64,000 nt of DNA, taken from NCBI GenBank assembly GCA_037367405.1, contig JAZKJV010011400.1, forward strand, positions 1,486,501-1,550,500. Reading direction: 5' to 3'. The notes under the pieces are model-generated. The model was given only the letters and a program-made list of their open reading frames with translations, made no database searches and had not been told where the DNA came from. Each line of letters opens with the position of its first letter. The first letter of the stretch is position 1. Below are positions 37,225 to 47,633 of the stretch, piece by piece. The DNA comes from Ottelia alismoides. Lineage: Eukaryota > Streptophyta > Magnoliopsida > Alismatales > Hydrocharitaceae. Both the position numbers and the translations under genes were made by a program.

Positions 37225-38607
37225 ATGCGGCGGGATAATTGGGCCAGGCTGGCTTCGTCCAGCCTGGCTGTCCTCTGTCTTTGGTTATGGCAGTTAGGAC
37301 CGGCCACTGCGGATGATCCAACGTGGCGGGCTGGCGTGGTTAGTCTGGATATCACGCCCACGGAAGCCATGTATATGGCTGGCTATGCTAGTCGTCAAAC
37401 ACCTTCGAATGGCTCAGCCACGCCGCTCTATGTCAAGGTGCTGGTGCTGGAAGACAAGGAAGGACATCGAGCAGCCTTGGTAACCAGCGATCTGATCTCA
37501 ATTCCCAAGACACTTCGTGATCAGGTGGCTCGTGCGGCTTACGAGTCCTATCAACTGGCCCCTGAAGGCCTGGTGATGAACTGCTCGCACACTCATTGTG
37601 GCCCGGTTGTCAAAGATGAAATTGAAACCTCGATCATGTACCAGGTCGAACCCGAGCACGCCCGACGTATCGACGCCTACTTCGTGCGTCTGCGAGATTC
37701 GATCGTCGCGGGTATCGGACAGGCCATTGGTAAACTGCAACCGGCCAGCTTGGGTTACTCGCATGCACGTTGTGGGTTTGCGATGAACAGGCGTTTGCCC
37801 ACGGCCACTGGGTTTCAGAATAGCCCCTATCCCGATGGCCCGGTGGATCACGACGTTCAGGTCTTGCGCGTACAAGCCATGGATGGCCAGCTTCTGGCAA
37901 TTGTCTTCGGCTATGCCTGTCACAACACCACGACCAGCATCATGCAGTTCAATGGTGACTATGCAGGCTACGCGCAGGCTCGGCTGGAAGCAGACCATCC
38001 GGGTGCAGTGGCCATGTTTGTGCTGGGCTGTGGTGGCGATCAGAACCCATATCCACGAGGCAAACTGGAGTTGGCGCAGACGCATGGCCAATCCTTGGCC
38101 AGCGCCGTAGAGGCCGCCTTGTTACCAGCCGCCACACCGCTAACTCCATCGCTGAAGTTTGCTTATGAAGAAGTTGATTTACCCTTCGCGCCTGTAACGC
38201 GCGAGGAGATCATCGCTCGCCAGAACTCAAGCGATGTTTACGAGCAGCGGCGTGGAGCGGCATTGCTGAAGGAACTGGAGTCGCAAGGAAGAGTTCGTCC
38301 AAGCTACCCTTACCCAGTGCAAACCCTGCAGTTAGGTCAACTCACGCTGGTTACCTTGGGCGGTGAGGTGGTCGTCGATTATTCACTGCGTCTCAAACGC
38401 GAATTGGCTGAACCACAATCGCCGATTTGGATCGCTGGTTACAGCAACGATGTCATGGCCTACATTCCATCAGAGCGAATTTTGAGCGAAGGTGGTTACG
38501 AAGGTGGTGGAGCCATGCGTTATACCAACCTGCCAAACACCTGGCGACCTGGCATCGAAGAACGCATACTGGCAGAGGTTCACTGCCAGGTAAAACAGTT
38601 GCGCTGA
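37225..38607 (+). CDS. Secreted neutral-ceramidase-like hydrolase
   Basis: This 460-residue exported protein has a signal peptide (about 1-29) and a single neutral/alkaline ceramidase-like domain. The putative zinc residues are in SHTHCGP (His122, His124) and ACHNTTTS. As in the fusion at 7.9 kb, the usual nucleophile motif GDVSPN is replaced by GDQNP (272-276). The block EGGYEGGGAM and the preceding Y.IPSE are shared with the fusion, so the two are paralogues. The active chemistry is uncertain; hydrolysis of amide or ester bonds in sphingolipid-like or other compounds is only a guess. It precedes addB by 70 bp. Confidence 0.85.
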   Translation: MRRDNWARLASSSLAVLCLWLWQLGPATADDPTWRAGVVSLDITPTEAMYMAGYASRQTPSNGSATPLYVKVLVLEDKEGHRAALVTSDLISIPKTLRDQVARAAYESYQLAPEGLVMNCSHTHCGPVVKDEIETSIMYQVEPEHARRIDAYFVRLRDSIVAGIGQAIGKLQPASLGYSHARCGFAMNRRLPTATGFQNSPYPDGPVDHDVQVLRVQAMDGQLLAIVFGYACHNTTTSIMQFNGDYAGYAQARLEADHPGAVAMFVLGCGGDQNPYPRGKLELAQTHGQSLASAVEAALLPAATPLTPSLKFAYEEVDLPFAPVTREEIIARQNSSDVYEQRRGAALLKELESQGRVRPSYPYPVQTLQLGQLTLVTLGGEVVVDYSLRLKRELAEPQSPIWIAGYSNDVMAYIPSERILSEGGYEGGGAMRYTNLPNTWRPGIEERILAEVHCQVKQLR

Positions 38608-38677
38608 ACCCACCCCGTAGCCAGCTGCCTGACGTGTCATACGCCCGAACTCTCTGTTGCCCGACGAGACCTGACAC

Positions 38678-41600
38678 TTGAAATTCGATATTGCCAAACT
38701 GACGTCACTGGATGAAAAGTGGTTGCTGGTGGAGCAACTGCGAGTGGGCCAGTGCTGGAAAGATCGCCTCACGCTGGCAGGTGCCAATCAGTTAAATCTT
38801 CATTCCAAGACCTTTCGCCTGATCGCTCATCAACTGGCCGGGCCACTGCTGGCCAAGACCAACTGCATCTTGGTCGGCGACTCGGCGATCCACATGGTGA
38901 TTCAACAGGTGCTGAGCGAAGCCCAGCAAGCGAATCAACTGACGTACTTCTCTGCCAACCTGACTGAGTCGGGTAACCTGGCCCAGCTACTGGCCAAGAC
39001 CTATTACGAACTGCGAATGTCCGGCTTGGATCCCAGCGTCATTCCGCCTACGGCGTGCGAGGTGCCCGCCAAAGCGAATGATTTGAATTGGATCTACGGA
39101 AATGTCCAGCAGCGTTTGCAACAACTCGGCTGGGTCGATGATGCCTGGTGCATCCACCAGGTGATGGCAGGTTTGCGTAGCGGTTCGATCAGGTTGCCAG
39201 ATCCATTGCATATCCTGCAGCCAGAACAGTTTCCAACTTATTGGCTGCAGCAACAGTTGCTGGCCAGTCTGGTAGCTGGTGGTGCCCAACATCACCTCAC
39301 TCCTGAACTGATCTCGGCCAGCGGCGAGCCCCCGCGCACGCATACCCAATCCGCCATCGGCGCGATCAACGAAGTACGCGCCCTGTTTCATCACATTTTG
39401 TATGGTGAAGCTCGCGCGTGCCCACTAGATCACTTCGAAGTCGCGGTTACCAATTACGAGCGTTATATCCCGCTGCTGTTTGAATACGGGTTGCACTTGC
39501 AAACTGAATGGTCGGCGGAGGATAGCTCCGTCGACTCACAGGCCACTTCAGAGGGTTCCACACCAGCTACCTCACAGGGCGAGTTATCGAACGCTTCAGC
39601 TGTAACGGGTTTGACATTTGCTGATGGCATTCCATGTATCTATTCTCGTCCTGGGCGATTACTGAGGTCATGGGTGCGTTGGCTGCGAACGGATTGCCAG
39701 CAGAGCAAGGCCGTAGAGATTATTCGCGAAGGTTTGCTCAATCGCCCAGGCCGGGCCGAGCAGTGCGGCTATGCCCGCATGGCAAACACGCTGCGCCGCA
39801 TTCCGATTGGATTTGGTCTGGATCGCTACTTGCCAGCCATTGATCAAGCGATGACCGATGCGCAAGACCTGGCTCGTGATCATGCCCGTACCAATCTTGA
39901 TGCCACGCAGCAACGCGACTTTGGTATGTCGGCGGTGCAAGCCCTTCGCGACACGCTGACCTCATTCATCCAATTATCTCAGGCAGCCACCAAGGGTGGT
40001 CGCGGACTGCTGCAGTCTGCGCGGCAGTTACTGATTGAACATGCCCGGGCCGAGGCCAGGCAAGACCGATATGCGCGGGCCAAGTTGATCGACGATCTGG
40101 ACCTGATGTTGCAACTGATGGCAACTGCGCCACCTGAGACTTTCGATCTGTATGCGTGGCTGGAAGGCTTGCCGGTCAGCAGTCGCATCCTGGCGCAATC
40201 GCCGCAGCCAGGCTGTCTGCATGTCACTTCGCTGGAGCAGGGGGCCACAGCGGCGCGCCGCCATGTATTCGTCTTGGGGTTGAGTGCCGAGCTATATCCT
40301 CAGCCCATTACCATGGATCCGATTCTGTTGGATCACGAGCGCACTGCTATCTCTAACCAGTTGCCCACCTCGCGCGAGCGCACCGCCCATCAGTACGCGG
40401 CTCTCGAGCGGCTGATGCGCCGAATGAGCCGCATACCGCAGGCCCAGGTCACGCTCAGCTACTCCACGCGCGACCTGTCAGAAGATCGCGAGAGTTGGCC
40501 GAGCCACCTGGCGCCACAATTGCTGAAGCCCTCGCATCAACCATGGGCCTTCATCTCGCATGATTCCGCAGCTTGGTTAACCAACGGCGAACATGACTGC
40601 CACGCTCTGCTGCAGCAGCCTGAACCAGAGGCTCGAGCTGCTCATTTATTCGAACTGTATCCGCACTTGAACTTGCGTGCACAAGCCAGGCAAACGATCC
40701 AGCAAGAGCGGTTCAGCGCCTTTGATGGTCATGTCCCGGCGGCAGGCCAAGACGCACTGCAGCAGATCGAGCAACAAGCTTTCTCGCCCAGTCGGCTTGA
40801 AGTTCTGGGAACTTGTCCGCGTCGCTACTTCTTTCAACGCGCCTTGACCGTTCGTCCACCCGATCAATACTCGATCGATCCCGATCGTTGGCTCTCGCCT
40901 GTGCATCTAGGCTCGCTCTTGCATGCGCTGCTGGAAGACTTCGTCCAGGAACTGATCCGCGACTGGTCAAACTCGTCGGCAAGTGATCAGTCCGCGTCCA
41001 ACACGTTTGGTTTTGTGGAGCATTGGCCGCGTTTGGCGGCGCTCTTGCAGCATCATCTGGATCGTATTGCACAGCGTATACCGCCTCCCGGTGACCAGGC
41101 GTTCGACGACACGCGTGAAGAACTGGTTACGATGTGCGAGATCTTCTTGAAAGCCGAAGAGGTCTATGCGCGTGAGCGTTCGGCCAGGCCAAAGTTCCTG
41201 GAAGTGGCCCTGGGTAGTACGCAAGAGAATCGACCAACCACCGCGTCGGGACCTTTGGATACGGACCAGCCGATCGAGATCACCTTGGTCAATGGTCGAA
41301 CCATCCGGCTACTGGGACGCGTGGATCGCGTCGATCAGCTCATGCAAGCGACCGGCACCACTTACCTGGTATGGGATTACAAATCGGGCTCTCAGTACGG
41401 GTACTCGGTGTCTGATCCGTTTAAGCAAGGTCGACGCTTGCAGCACTATTTGTATGTGCGAATGCTGCAAGCCCGCCTGGCCGCTCTGGGCCAAACCGAT
41501 GCCACAGTCCACGGATTCGGTTACTTCTTTCCCAATACGAAAGCCGAGGGGCTGCGACTTGAATGGCCTGTCGATGAGTTGGCCGCAGGAGATCGAATCA

Positions 41601-41800
41601 CCACTGCCTTGTTGGATCTGCTGCTGGCCGGAACCTTCATTGCCACTGATCAAAAGGATGATTGCGGTATGTGTGACTACACCACCGTATGCGGCCAGCC
41701 GGAAACGCTGGTGCAATTAACCAAGTCGAAGACCAAGTCGATCCTCAATCCAGAACTATCGGCCTGGCGAACACTGCGTAGTGCGAAATGTTCGGAGTGA
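38678..41800 (+). CDS. addB: AddB-like PD-(D/E)XK nuclease subunit
   Basis: The 1,040-residue protein is the AddB-type partner of the helicase-nuclease encoded just downstream; together they process double-strand breaks for RecA. The C-terminal RecB-type nuclease has GRVDRVD and WDYKSG (Asp900, Lys902). Four cysteines (713, 996, 999, 1005) have the CxxCxxxxxC spacing of the AddB iron-sulfur cluster. The N-terminal helicase-like part lacks a recognisable Walker A motif. The start is a TTG at 38678, since no nearby in-frame ATG is present. The next gene begins within ten bases of the stop, so the two form an operon. Confidence 0.88.
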   Translation: MKFDIAKLTSLDEKWLLVEQLRVGQCWKDRLTLAGANQLNLHSKTFRLIAHQLAGPLLAKTNCILVGDSAIHMVIQQVLSEAQQANQLTYFSANLTESGNLAQLLAKTYYELRMSGLDPSVIPPTACEVPAKANDLNWIYGNVQQRLQQLGWVDDAWCIHQVMAGLRSGSIRLPDPLHILQPEQFPTYWLQQQLLASLVAGGAQHHLTPELISASGEPPRTHTQSAIGAINEVRALFHHILYGEARACPLDHFEVAVTNYERYIPLLFEYGLHLQTEWSAEDSSVDSQATSEGSTPATSQGELSNASAVTGLTFADGIPCIYSRPGRLLRSWVRWLRTDCQQSKAVEIIREGLLNRPGRAEQCGYARMANTLRRIPIGFGLDRYLPAIDQAMTDAQDLARDHARTNLDATQQRDFGMSAVQALRDTLTSFIQLSQAATKGGRGLLQSARQLLIEHARAEARQDRYARAKLIDDLDLMLQLMATAPPETFDLYAWLEGLPVSSRILAQSPQPGCLHVTSLEQGATAARRHVFVLGLSAELYPQPITMDPILLDHERTAISNQLPTSRERTAHQYAALERLMRRMSRIPQAQVTLSYSTRDLSEDRESWPSHLAPQLLKPSHQPWAFISHDSAAWLTNGEHDCHALLQQPEPEARAAHLFELYPHLNLRAQARQTIQQERFSAFDGHVPAAGQDALQQIEQQAFSPSRLEVLGTCPRRYFFQRALTVRPPDQYSIDPDRWLSPVHLGSLLHALLEDFVQELIRDWSNSSASDQSASNTFGFVEHWPRLAALLQHHLDRIAQRIPPPGDQAFDDTREELVTMCEIFLKAEEVYARERSARPKFLEVALGSTQENRPTTASGPLDTDQPIEITLVNGRTIRLLGRVDRVDQLMQATGTTYLVWDYKSGSQYGYSVSDPFKQGRRLQHYLYVRMLQARLAALGQTDATVHGFGYFFPNTKAEGLRLEWPVDELAAGDRITTALLDLLLAGTFIATDQKDDCGMCDYTTVCGQPETLVQLTKSKTKSILNPELSAWRTLRSAKCSE

Positions 41801-41806
41801 TTGCCA

Positions 41807-44800
41807 GTGCAGAATTCATCCGACGAAACCACGCGCCGAATCATCGCTGAAGTTCTCGACCAGAACTTCATGGTGGAAGCGGCCGCCGGCACTGGCAAGA
41901 CCACATCGATTGTCAAGCGCATGGTCAATCTGGTCGCCGAAGGTGTGTGTGCTATCGAGCATTTAGCGGCGGTCACGTTTACGCGCAAAGCGGCTGCTGA
42001 ATTGGAACAGCGGTTTGTGGCGGCTGTTGGCCAGCGGCTTGAAGAACTCAGGCAGCAGTGCCAGGCAACCACTTCCAACGTCGATCCCGCCGCACATGCG
42101 GGCAACCAGGCTCGACTGGCTCGGCTCGAGCAATTGGCCAATTCACTGGGTCTAGGCTTTGTCGATACCATCCATGGTTTTTGTGGCCGGTTGATTCGTG
42201 AACGTCCGATCGAGTTTGGAGTCGATCCGGGTTTTGTAGAACTGGAAGCCACCGCCGAAGCTACCATTCGGCGCGAGGCTTGGGAGCAGAACCTGGCCGA
42301 ACTGAAGGCCGCGCACGATCCCTTGCTTGGGCAACTGGCCGAAGTGGGCCTGCGCAGCTCGCAACTGAGAGGGGCCTTCGATGACTTTTTGAATTATCGT
42401 GATGTCACCGCCTGGCCAATACAAAACGTCCCGCCCATCGATCCCCACCATTGCCGACGGCAAACCATCGAGTTCCTCGATTCAATCAAGCCACTGGTGG
42501 CAGACTTTGGAAATCGCAAGCGTGACGATTTGATGGACAAGTATGAGTCGGTCGATCGGTTTCGCTTGCGACTCGATTCGTCCGATCGGACCTTTTTCGA
42601 CTTGTTAGCCTTATTCGATCGCAAACCCAAGATCGTTCAAAAATGTTGGACCAGTGAAGAGTTGGCCAAGCAAGAGCTGGCCCGATTCAACTCGTTTCGA
42701 GACGATGTGGCTCTACCGGCACTGACCCAATGGCGGCGGTACCGTTATCAGTTTGTGGTACGCTTTATCCGCCGAGCGGTTGAATGTTACGAACGTTTGA
42801 AGGCCAGCCAAGTTGGTTTGGACTTTACCGACCTGTTGCTGATCACCGCCCGGGGTTTGCGCACGCAGCCCCATTTGCGACGCTACTTCCAACAACGATT
42901 CTCCCACTTGCTGGTCGACGAGTTTCAAGATACCGATCCGGTTCAAGCCGAGATCGTGGTTCTGCTGGGCAGTCAGGACATCGAGCAAACCGATTGGCGA
43001 GCTGGCCGCTTGCGTCCGGGTTGCTTGTTTATTGTGGGTGATCCCAAGCAATCGATCTACCGCTTTCGACGTGGTGATATTGTCACTTACAACCAGGTCA
43101 AGTCGATCTTCAGTGCCAGTGACGCACAGGTCTTGCAACTCTCGAGGAACTTCCGTTCCAGCCCAGCCTTGATCCAGTGGAACAACTACGTTTTCGAGGA
43201 AATTTTTGAGACTAACGATCAGAATCGAGAGGCAGTAACGCCGCATGCTCCGATGACCGCAGGTCATGAGCGACCTCAACCTGGCGAGTTGGCCGGCGTG
43301 TTCAAGCTGTCGATTCCCGACAAAGAGCGACAGATAATCGACTGGGAAGCGGCACAAGTCACCAGCTTTATTCGTTTAGCGCTCGATCGACAATGGACCA
43401 TCGAAGTCCGCGAGACAGCCAGCTCTGAGCAGTGGATCACCCGAGCGGTGCAGCCATCCGACTTTTTGATCTTGATGCGCAACAAGAAACATATCCATCG
43501 ATTCAAGTCCGAGCTCGAACAAGCTGGTTTGGAATGCGATGTTACGGGCAGTAACGCGCTAGTTGCCTTGGAAGAGCTGCATGTCTTGGAATTGGTATTG
43601 CAGGCAGTTGATGACGCTTACAACCCAGTCCCTTACCTGGCCATACTGCGAGACCATTTGTTTGGCCTGAGCGATGCTGAATTGTACGAATTCAAAAGTC
43701 GCGGAGGTACATTCCAGTTTACCGCCCCACTACCGACGGAACTGAGCAGCGAGCTGCGTGAGCGCTTTGCGAAGATCAATCGACTGTTATCCGACAGCCA
43801 ACGCTGGCTGCGCACCTTGCCACCTGCGATTGCCATTACCAAGATCGCCACGGCCTTAGGCTTGTTGGCCAGCGCAGCGGCAGCTAGCGAGGGCAACTTA
43901 GCGCTCGGTACCTTGCTGAAAGCCATCGAGATGCTGCGACAACGAAGTTGGCAATTCGATAGCGCCGCCGACATGATCACTGGCTTGCAAGAGTTGTTTG
44001 CCGAAGATGAATTCGAAGGCCTACCGGCGTGTGCGCCTTCGGGCAAGGCGATCCGCCTGATGAACTTGCACAAAGCCAAAGGCTTGGAAGCGCCGATTGT
44101 GTTCCTGGTCGACGGAACCAAACGCAATGAATATCCGCCCAAGCATTACATCGATCGCTCCAGCGATCAACCGCAAGGTTATATGTGGATTACAGAGCGC
44201 ATCAACTTTGCCACCAAACCGCTGGCCGAACCTGGCGATTGGCAAGACCTGCAGGCTACCGAACAGCGGTTTCAAGCTGCGGAAGAAGACCGACTGTTGT
44301 ACGTCGCCACCACGCGTGCGGCCAACATGCTGGTCATCACCAGCAACTCTGCCCAGTCCACTTGGGCCAACCTGGAACCGTACCTGGCTAAGGTACCCGA
44401 ACTGTCGACCTTGACTGACGCGCTCAGCGACCGACCGAGCGCGAGTGTTTCCGTAGCCGCTGCGGCCTCGTCTGCCCAGGCTGACAGCCAGCCAAGTGCA
44501 TTTGATCAGGCCGCTTATCGGCAAGCCTGGCAACAAGCGCTTAGGGCTTCGTATCAGACGTCAAGTGTCAAGCAGGAATCGGTGCGTGGACGTGCTCGTC
44601 CACCGTGGCAGTCGTCGGGCGATTACGGAGCGGCTTGGGGGACGGCTATTCATCAATTGTTGGACATGGCTCAGCGCGTGCCGACTCTCGACGTGGAACG
44701 CCAGGCCCTGTCGGTAGCTTTGGAAAATGGGATCGATGCCAACCGCGTCGCCGAGTTGGTAACTGCTATCGGTTCGGTCATGGCATCTACGATTTGGCGC

Positions 44801-45106
44801 CGCGCACAAGCATCGCAGCGAAAATACAGCGAGGTACCTTTCGATACACTCGAGCATCACAGCGGTATGCCTGGAATCGTTCGCGGAGTTATCGACCTGG
44901 TCTTTGAAGAGCCCGATGGCTGGGTGATCATCGATTACAAGTCCGACAATATCTTGCCCGAAGGTATCCCAGATACCTTTGAGTATTATCGCGGACAATT
45001 AGAAGCCTACTGTCGATACTGGGAACAATTGACTGGCTCACGCGTCAAAGAATATGGCATCTATCTCACTCGGCTCGATCAACTCTGCTGCCATTTGCGG
45101 ACCTGA
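41807..45106 (+). CDS. addA: AddA-like UvrD-family helicase-nuclease
   Basis: The 1,100-residue superfamily 1 helicase has Walker A AAAGTGKT (25-32), VTFTRKAA, DEFQDTDPVQ (from Asp371), GDPKQSIYRFRRGD, RNFRSSP, MNLHKAKGLE and YVATTRA. A C-terminal RecB-type nuclease follows with VIDLVFEE, IIDYKSD (Asp1043, Lys1045) and QLEAYCRYW. With AddB it forms a Chi-regulated end-resection enzyme. The GTG at 41807 is preferred because GGAG of the addB end lies nine bases upstream; the TTG at 41801 is too close to it. Both nuclease domains appear intact, as in AddAB and unlike RecBCD. Confidence 0.93.
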   Translation: MQNSSDETTRRIIAEVLDQNFMVEAAAGTGKTTSIVKRMVNLVAEGVCAIEHLAAVTFTRKAAAELEQRFVAAVGQRLEELRQQCQATTSNVDPAAHAGNQARLARLEQLANSLGLGFVDTIHGFCGRLIRERPIEFGVDPGFVELEATAEATIRREAWEQNLAELKAAHDPLLGQLAEVGLRSSQLRGAFDDFLNYRDVTAWPIQNVPPIDPHHCRRQTIEFLDSIKPLVADFGNRKRDDLMDKYESVDRFRLRLDSSDRTFFDLLALFDRKPKIVQKCWTSEELAKQELARFNSFRDDVALPALTQWRRYRYQFVVRFIRRAVECYERLKASQVGLDFTDLLLITARGLRTQPHLRRYFQQRFSHLLVDEFQDTDPVQAEIVVLLGSQDIEQTDWRAGRLRPGCLFIVGDPKQSIYRFRRGDIVTYNQVKSIFSASDAQVLQLSRNFRSSPALIQWNNYVFEEIFETNDQNREAVTPHAPMTAGHERPQPGELAGVFKLSIPDKERQIIDWEAAQVTSFIRLALDRQWTIEVRETASSEQWITRAVQPSDFLILMRNKKHIHRFKSELEQAGLECDVTGSNALVALEELHVLELVLQAVDDAYNPVPYLAILRDHLFGLSDAELYEFKSRGGTFQFTAPLPTELSSELRERFAKINRLLSDSQRWLRTLPPAIAITKIATALGLLASAAAASEGNLALGTLLKAIEMLRQRSWQFDSAADMITGLQELFAEDEFEGLPACAPSGKAIRLMNLHKAKGLEAPIVFLVDGTKRNEYPPKHYIDRSSDQPQGYMWITERINFATKPLAEPGDWQDLQATEQRFQAAEEDRLLYVATTRAANMLVITSNSAQSTWANLEPYLAKVPELSTLTDALSDRPSASVSVAAAASSAQADSQPSAFDQAAYRQAWQQALRASYQTSSVKQESVRGRARPPWQSSGDYGAAWGTAIHQLLDMAQRVPTLDVERQALSVALENGIDANRVAELVTAIGSVMASTIWRRAQASQRKYSEVPFDTLEHHSGMPGIVRGVIDLVFEEPDGWVIIDYKSDNILPEGIPDTFEYYRGQLEAYCRYWEQLTGSRVKEYGIYLTRLDQLCCHLRT

Positions 45107-45125
45107 TGTTGAGAGGGCGAGTCCC

Positions 45126-45308
45126 TGGGAGGGCGAGGCTCCTGCCGAGCCTTCGCTTTTGCCCGACCAACCAAGATTCATTGGCATTGCAGGTTTGAAT
45201 CAGGATGCTGCGGACGATCGTCCGCGATCGGCCATGCTTCGAGCCTACATCCCAATGGGACCGCATCCGCGCTCTGGGCTTAAGGCTCGGGTGGAACCTC
45301 GCCCTCCC
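45126..45308. repeat. 180-bp family repeat, most complete copy
   Basis: This copy fills the gap between addA and the convergent M50-HlyD gene. It opens GGGAGGGCGAGGCTCCTGCC and closes GGAACCTCGCCCTCCC, so its ends are imperfect inverted repeats. The centre includes AAGATTCATTGGCATTGCAG and a GCGGACGATCGTCCGC palindrome. A partial extra start (GAGAGGGCGAGTCCC) sits at 45112-45126. Confidence 0.8.
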
Positions 45309-45311
45309 AAG

Positions 45312-47462
45312 TCATGGGATCAACCACCTTAGATTCTGGCGAGCCCAATTGGTGGCGCGGGTGGCCAGGGTCCGTGAGGGTGCTTCGAAGACCGCATGCA
45401 CGCTCGAGTTAAGATGCACATGGCTGTGGGGAAGTTCTACAATAGCCGCGTAGGCGGCAGGTGAACTGGCTGCGGCGGCGGGTGACGCTGGCGCATTGGC
45501 CGCCGGTCGAGCTTGCTCGAGCAAGCGGGCCAGAGAATCGATTTGGTCCAACTGCACAATCTGGCTGACTCGCCCCTGGCAGAGCTGATCATTCTGCGAT
45601 GGCAGTAGCAAGCGAACCTGGCTACCGACCACCACATCGGCCAGTTGTTCATCCGCTAATGGTAAAACCGCGATGTTCTGCAGACTGCAAACGGCGGCCA
45701 GCATGGTACCGGCCGGCACCATGCGGCCCTCGTGCTGAGCATCTAACCACGGTCGAGATTCGATCGGCAGGGGATGCTGGTCCAAGTCGCTCAGCGGCGG
45801 TGCGCTACAACTGATCAGCTTACCGGTCATCGTCGCGCGCAACTGATACTGATCGACCAGTTCTTCAGCGTGTTGCGCTTGGTTGGCTGCCGAGCGACTG
45901 GTGCTCTCCAGCGCTCGCAAGTCGATGGCCAGGTCGTCGCGCCGACGTTGTTGTCGCCGCAACGCTGCTAACTGGATCTGCGCCCCTTCGGCCGCGCGCT
46001 TGAGCTCGAGAGAACGCAGTTGAACTGGCTGGCTGTCCAGTCGCAACACGACCTCGCCGGGTTGTACCTGGGCACCGGTCTGTTTACGCACTTCGATCAG
46101 TCTCGCATGGGCCGGAGCATACAGCCCTTGCATGCGCTCGGGCTGGACCCAGCCCGTCACCTGGACTCGATAGGGTAAGGGCACGATCGAAATCACCAGT
46201 ACGACCCAAGCGGCCAATACCCCCAAACGCAAACGAGCCCAGATCGATTGGGCCGAACGCAGCATGTGCGACAGGAAACGCATGGCTGGTAACCCCCACC
46301 AACAAAACAGTAACATCATCGCAATCACTCGCCCCAACCAGGCAAAATGCCAGGCCGTGTACACGGCGACAATGACCGAGGCCATCATCCACGAGAGACC
46401 GAGCCGGTAGAGGAAACCAGCCAGGCTGAATAAGGCCAGAGCCCGCTGTCGCCAAGGCGACATATTGATTGGACTGGACTCACGCATGCCGAGAATCCAA
46501 CGACGCAGCCAGCGCAGGCAACATTCATCGGACCTGGCGCGCAGATTGGTTTCCCCTAACCAATCGCTGAGAATGTAATAACCATCAAACCGCATCAGCG
46601 GATTGGCATTGACCAACCAGGTACTGATCGAACAGACCACCATGGTTTGCAGTGCCAGTGCATTGACCATACCAGCGGCTGTGCACAGCCAAACTAGCGC
46701 AGCCAGGCTGGCGACAATCAGTTCCGCATACATCCCACCGGCAGCCACCGCTGCGCGTTGTTGCCAGGATTGCAGACGCCAACTCTCGGTAACATCGCAG
46801 TAAACACACGGCGCACCGAGCATGAAGATAACGCCGATATCCGGGCAGCGGCCACCCATGCGCGTCAATACCATGGCATGCCCCAGCTCGTGAATGCCGC
46901 GGGTGACCAGAAAGATCAGGAACAGCGTGCTGCCACTGGTGGGCGTCATCAACCATTGCCACAAGTTGGCTTGCTGAATCAGCCGTTGAAAATCGGCGAT
47001 CACCAGGGCGCTGACTACCAGGCTCACGACTAACCAACAGCGAACGGCCTGGGCTGAAAAGAAGATGCCCGAGCCCGTTGCCCAACGATTGAGCCAGGCA
47101 CTGGGATCGATACCGCGCATACGCCAGGAGACGCTCTGACTGAACCACTGGAGCCATGACTGCTGACGCACGGCGGGAACCGGTTCGGGCGGGTTCACCT
47201 GGCGCACCAGCCCGCGGGCCAAGAGTGTTTGAGCCAAGCCATGGAGCTCCGACCAACTGACCGCCGGGTATTCCGGCCGGATGCTCCAGGCGCGGGCAAG
47301 GTCGTTTAAGGATTGGCGGCCATCGAGCTGGTCAAACAACCAGCGTTCCGCCTGGCCACAGCGGTAACTCAAGCGGGACAGCGGGTCAAAGGCTAACCAG
47401 CCGTCGGCTTCGACTTGCCAGTGAACATCGCGGCGAGCGCGGAGGATGCAATCCGATTTCAA
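45312..47462 (-). CDS. M50 peptidase-HlyD adaptor fusion membrane protein
   Basis: The 716-residue protein has a PqqD/winged-helix-like N-terminal part (about 1-90), then several membrane helices carrying a site-2-protease-type zinc motif HELGH (191-195) and NPLMRFDGYY near 287. A further helix leads into a HlyD-like adaptor with a barrel-sandwich segment (APAHARLIEVRKQTGAQVQPGEVVLRL) and a central helical hairpin. Such fusions are thought to act in peptide or small-molecule export. No ABC or RND pump is adjacent. The TTG at 47462 lacks a good ribosome site, so the exact start is uncertain. The last residues are reached just past a repeat. Confidence 0.82.
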   Translation of the reverse strand: MKSDCILRARRDVHWQVEADGWLAFDPLSRLSYRCGQAERWLFDQLDGRQSLNDLARAWSIRPEYPAVSWSELHGLAQTLLARGLVRQVNPPEPVPAVRQQSWLQWFSQSVSWRMRGIDPSAWLNRWATGSGIFFSAQAVRCWLVVSLVVSALVIADFQRLIQQANLWQWLMTPTSGSTLFLIFLVTRGIHELGHAMVLTRMGGRCPDIGVIFMLGAPCVYCDVTESWRLQSWQQRAAVAAGGMYAELIVASLAALVWLCTAAGMVNALALQTMVVCSISTWLVNANPLMRFDGYYILSDWLGETNLRARSDECCLRWLRRWILGMRESSPINMSPWRQRALALFSLAGFLYRLGLSWMMASVIVAVYTAWHFAWLGRVIAMMLLFCWWGLPAMRFLSHMLRSAQSIWARLRLGVLAAWVVLVISIVPLPYRVQVTGWVQPERMQGLYAPAHARLIEVRKQTGAQVQPGEVVLRLDSQPVQLRSLELKRAAEGAQIQLAALRRQQRRRDDLAIDLRALESTSRSAANQAQHAEELVDQYQLRATMTGKLISCSAPPLSDLDQHPLPIESRPWLDAQHEGRMVPAGTMLAAVCSLQNIAVLPLADEQLADVVVGSQVRLLLPSQNDQLCQGRVSQIVQLDQIDSLARLLEQARPAANAPASPAAAASSPAAYAAIVELPHSHVHLNSSVHAVFEAPSRTLATRATNWARQNLRWLIP

Positions 47463-47633
47463 TTGCTTGCATTACCGGTAAAAGTTCGTGTGAGAGCTTG
47501 AGGTGTTATAGGAGGTCTGGCAACCCGAGAGCAATGTTGCTTTTCCCACAGTAGAGCGTCTGTCCCCAAACGCTAGCACCCACGAACCCAAGGATCTGCA
47601 AACCCAAACCTGCGGCCGGCCTATGCATGTCTA

